Below, piece after piece: positions 33,408 to 35,010 of a DNA stretch of 35,010 bases. The notes beneath the pieces were generated by a model, which was given only the letters and a program-made list of their open reading frames with translations, was not told the origin of the DNA and did not search any database. Position 1 is the first letter of the stretch, and each line of letters opens with the position of its first letter. The stretch comes from Alphaproteobacteria bacterium bin52. Its GTDB lineage: Bacteria; Pseudomonadota; Alphaproteobacteria; Thalassobaculales; Thalassobaculaceae. A program made the position numbers and the translations under genes. The stretch spans positions 1-35,010 of the forward strand of contig MPMT01000049.1 of NCBI GenBank assembly GCA_002238645.1, in the 5' to 3' direction.

Positions 33408-34241
33408 GTGACCGCGCCCGCCGTCAAGCTGGTCGTGGTTGCCGGGACCCGGGTCGCCGTTACCCGGCGCGACGGTGCCGAGCTGGTGATCCTCACGCGG
33501 CTCGCCGGACGCGGCGCCGGCATCTGGGACGGTCTCTGGTCACGGCTCGCGAAGCGCTTCACCGTTGCCAACGTCGATCTGAGCCTGCCCGAGGGATCGC
33601 TGCTCGACGATCCAGGGGCCGTGTTTGACGGCTACGCGGATCTGACTGTCCGGGTGGCGCGAGAACTGGGCCACCCGCGGTTCCATGTTTTCGGCTGGAA
33701 CGGCGGCAGCCACATCGCGCTGCACGCGGCTGCCCGACGCTCCGACGCGCTGTTCTCCTGCACCTTGCTCGGCGCCTTCTCGACGCTCCCGGACATGCGA
33801 CGCGCCGAGGCCGGCGTCGCCTTCATGCGTACCATGATGAACCAGCCCGACAAGGAGCTCTATGCGCTCTATTGGTTCATGTCCGGACTGACTCCCGGTT
33901 TTGTCGAGGAACATTATGACCGTGTCGCGGCGCTCGCGCGACGGCGTGCCGAGGCCGACCGCTTCGTGCACATGGACATCGAGCGTCTCACCAAGTGGAT
34001 AAAGGCACTGCGGAGGCACTGGCTGTCGGATGCCGAACTCAACCGCATCCGGATCCCGGTGACGATCCTGGCGCCTGATCTCGACCTCTGGCACGCGGGT
34101 CCAACGGTCGCCATGGCGCGGGCGCTCGCCGAGCGCATACCGACGGCAACGCTCGAGGTCCTGGAAGATGCCGGCTCGCTGATCGCGCTTGAGGATCCGG
34201 ACCGCATTGCGCACTTGTTCCTGTCGTCGCTCCGGAACTAA
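33408..34241 (+). CDS. Alpha/beta-hydrolase-fold protein lacking catalytic Ser and His
   Basis: A 277-aa alpha/beta-hydrolase-like protein. The N-terminal strand and loop (LVILTRLAGRGAGIWDGLWSRLAKRF, split about residues 25-50) and the nucleophile elbow HVFGWNGGSHIALHAAARRS (about 99-118) are clear, as is the acid turn VTILAPDLDLWH (about 218-229). The nucleophile Ser of GxSxG is Asn (GWNGG), and the usual GAGH catalytic-His turn near the C-terminus reads DAGSLIALEDPDR, so His is Ser. Two of three triad members are therefore missing, and it is probably not a classical hydrolase. The GTG at 33408 starts the recognisable part; it lies 22 bp after the dehydrogenase remnant. Confidence 0.75.
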   Translation: MTAPAVKLVVVAGTRVAVTRRDGAELVILTRLAGRGAGIWDGLWSRLAKRFTVANVDLSLPEGSLLDDPGAVFDGYADLTVRVARELGHPRFHVFGWNGGSHIALHAAARRSDALFSCTLLGAFSTLPDMRRAEAGVAFMRTMMNQPDKELYALYWFMSGLTPGFVEEHYDRVAALARRRAEADRFVHMDIERLTKWIKALRRHWLSDAELNRIRIPVTILAPDLDLWHAGPTVAMARALAERIPTATLEVLEDAGSLIALEDPDRIAHLFLSSLRN

Positions 34242-34251
34242 TAACAGCGGC

Positions 34252-34781
34252 TAAGTGTTGAGACTCATTGGGGGATTCCCAAGAAGAACGGCATCTGACT
34301 CAATGGCGACCCCGCATATTGGAGGGTCGGTGTGAGGACAGGGGTCCCATTGAGGAAGGATTTCGATGGTGCACAGTTGCGCGGCTTGGCGCAGCGGAGC
34401 CGGGACGGCGCGCAGAACCGTCGTCTTCTGGCGCTGGCGGTGATTGACGACGGTCATCGTCGTTCGGATGCGGCGCGCTGTGCGGGGGTTGGCTTGCAGA
34501 TCGTCCGGGACTGGGTTCTTCGCCTCAACGCGGCAGGCCCGAAGGGCTTGAAGGACCGCAAGGCATCGGGTCCGCCGCGCAAGCTGAGCGAAGAACAGCG
34601 GGCGGCCCTGGCGGCGATGGTAGAGAGTGGTCCGGACCCTGCGGTCCACGGCGTGGTGCGCTGGCGGCGCTGCGACCTGGCGGCATGGCTCAAGGAGCGG
34701 TTCGGTGTGTCGTTGGCGGAGACGACGGTCGGGCGCGAGCTGCGCCGGATGGGGTACGCCAAGCTCTCCGCGCGCCCGCGC
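34252..34781 (+). mobile_element. IS630-type insertion sequence, left part, interrupted
   Basis: A transposase N-terminal gene of IS630 type with about 80 bp of preceding non-coding DNA. A TA dinucleotide at 34252-34253, where the host gene context ends, is a plausible insertion boundary, since IS630/Tc1 elements insert at TA. The element is cut at about 34782 by an IS256-type element; the remainder is beyond the window or lost. The exact left end is inferred. Confidence 0.6.
34332..34781 (+). pseudogene. IS630-family transposase, N-terminal part, truncated by insertion
   Basis: 150 codons of a helix-turn-helix transposase N-terminal region: LRGLAQRSRDGAQNRRLLAL (about residues 17-36), DAARCAGVGLQIVRDWVLRL (about 46-65), then LKDRKASGPPRKLSEEQRAAL and FGVSLAETTVGRELRRMGYAKLSARPR, the usual end of the DNA-binding region. 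The catalytic DDE domain that should follow is absent: the frame passes into the adjoining element and stops eight codons later at 34805. The GTG start follows GGAGGG. Confidence 0.8.
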
Positions 34782-35010
34782 GAGAGTGTCCGATATGTTG
34801 TGTAAGTGAGTGCTTTGGGTCCTATACCTTGTGGAGGAGGACCTGCGATGCCGACACTTCGACCTGAACTTCTGGACGAGCTGCTGTCAGATTACGAGAC
34901 ACCTGAAGACCTTCTGGGCGATGACGGGCTGTTCAAGCAGCTGAAGAAGGCGCTTCTGGAGCGCGCGTTGGGCGCCGAACTGAGTGATCACCTGGGCTAC
35001 GAGAAGGGCG
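34782..35010 (+). mobile_element. IS256-type insertion sequence, left end (partial)
   Basis: Starts where similarity to the IS630 transposase ends, with GAGAGTGTCCGA at 34782, which is probably the terminal inverted repeat, followed by a short leader and the start of an IS256-like transposase gene. It continues past the right edge, so the other terminal repeat and target duplication cannot be seen. It is inserted within the IS630-type element. Confidence 0.65.
34848..35010 (+). CDS. IS256-family transposase, N-terminal part (runs off right edge)
   Basis: 54 codons are visible, starting with ATG after GGAGGAGG: MPTLRPELLDELLSDYETPE, then LFKQLKKALLERALGAELSD and HLGYEKG. The LERALxAELxxHLGYEKG pattern is the typical N-terminus of IS256-family mutator transposases. 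The catalytic DDE residues lie beyond the window. Confidence 0.88.
   Translation, partial: MPTLRPELLDELLSDYETPEDLLGDDGLFKQLKKALLERALGAELSDHLGYEKG

Noticed and set aside
34251..34649. A 132-aa minus-strand frame across the IS630 element
   Set aside because: Antisense shadow of the IS630 transposase gene.

Overview
This 35 kb window is high-GC bacterial chromosomal DNA, dense with genes and rich in GTG starts and 1-4 bp stop/start overlaps. The protein families (an alphaproteobacterial-type Fur, a CaiB/HMG-lyase operon, a CbiG-CobJ fusion and a long CbiX) suggest a proteobacterium, most likely an alphaproteobacterium. No taxonomic marker gene is present, so this placement is an inference.

Layout. 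(1) 1-293: probable 5' part of a group II intron on the minus strand, running off the left edge. (2) 595-5229: a sugar-nucleotide block with ADP-glucose pyrophosphorylase (glgC), a sucrose-phosphate-synthase-like GT4 glycosyltransferase, a uridine-kinase-like P-loop kinase, and a DUF4922/HIT-superfamily protein related to Ap4A phosphorylase/GalT. (3) 5660-6751: a small zincin-like metallopeptidase and cobO. (4) 6755-11145: a minus-strand acyl-CoA-type operon of HMG-CoA-lyase-like protein, class III CoA-transferase, small membrane protein, TauD-type dioxygenase and SDR. (5) 11311-13708: a HIT protein, a 3-hydroxyisobutyrate-dehydrogenase-like enzyme and a luciferase-like monooxygenase. (6) 14015-24700: a large early-cobalt (anaerobic-type) cobalamin cluster: cbiX, cobH, cobL (cbiE-cbiT), cobI, cbiG-cobJ fusion, cobM, then cobK and cbiD on the opposite strand, an uncharacterised 152-aa gene, cobA, and cbiA/cobB. 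fur follows. (7) 25148-25979: an 830-bp gene-free stretch with two strong inverted repeats, ending at tRNA-Thr(CGT). (8) 26076-34241: an accessory catabolic locus with a GntR/FCD regulator, a shortened dioxygenase, a complete sugar-type ABC importer (binding protein, two permeases, ATPase), an RraA-like protein, a broken D-2-hydroxyacid dehydrogenase and an alpha/beta-hydrolase that lacks its catalytic Ser and His. (9) 34252-35010: an IS630-type element interrupted by an IS256-type element that runs off the right edge.

The cobalamin genes cover most of corrin-ring construction: uroporphyrinogen III methylation (CobA), cobalt insertion (CbiX), the C-methylations (CobI, CobJ, CobM, CobL), ring contraction (CbiG/CobJ, CbiD), reduction (CobK), methyl migration (CobH), a,c-amidation (CbiA) and adenosylation (CobO). 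CobQ/CbiP, CbiB and the nucleotide-loop genes are not here and are presumably elsewhere. I saw no cobalamin riboswitch in the upstream regions.

The points most worth a second look are the GlgC/GT4/kinase/DUF4922 module, the unknown gene inside the cobalamin cluster, the loss of the catalytic Cys in CbiA within a G-rich scrambled segment, and the pattern in the ABC-transporter locus: intact transport genes surrounded by catabolic enzymes that have each lost catalytic parts.
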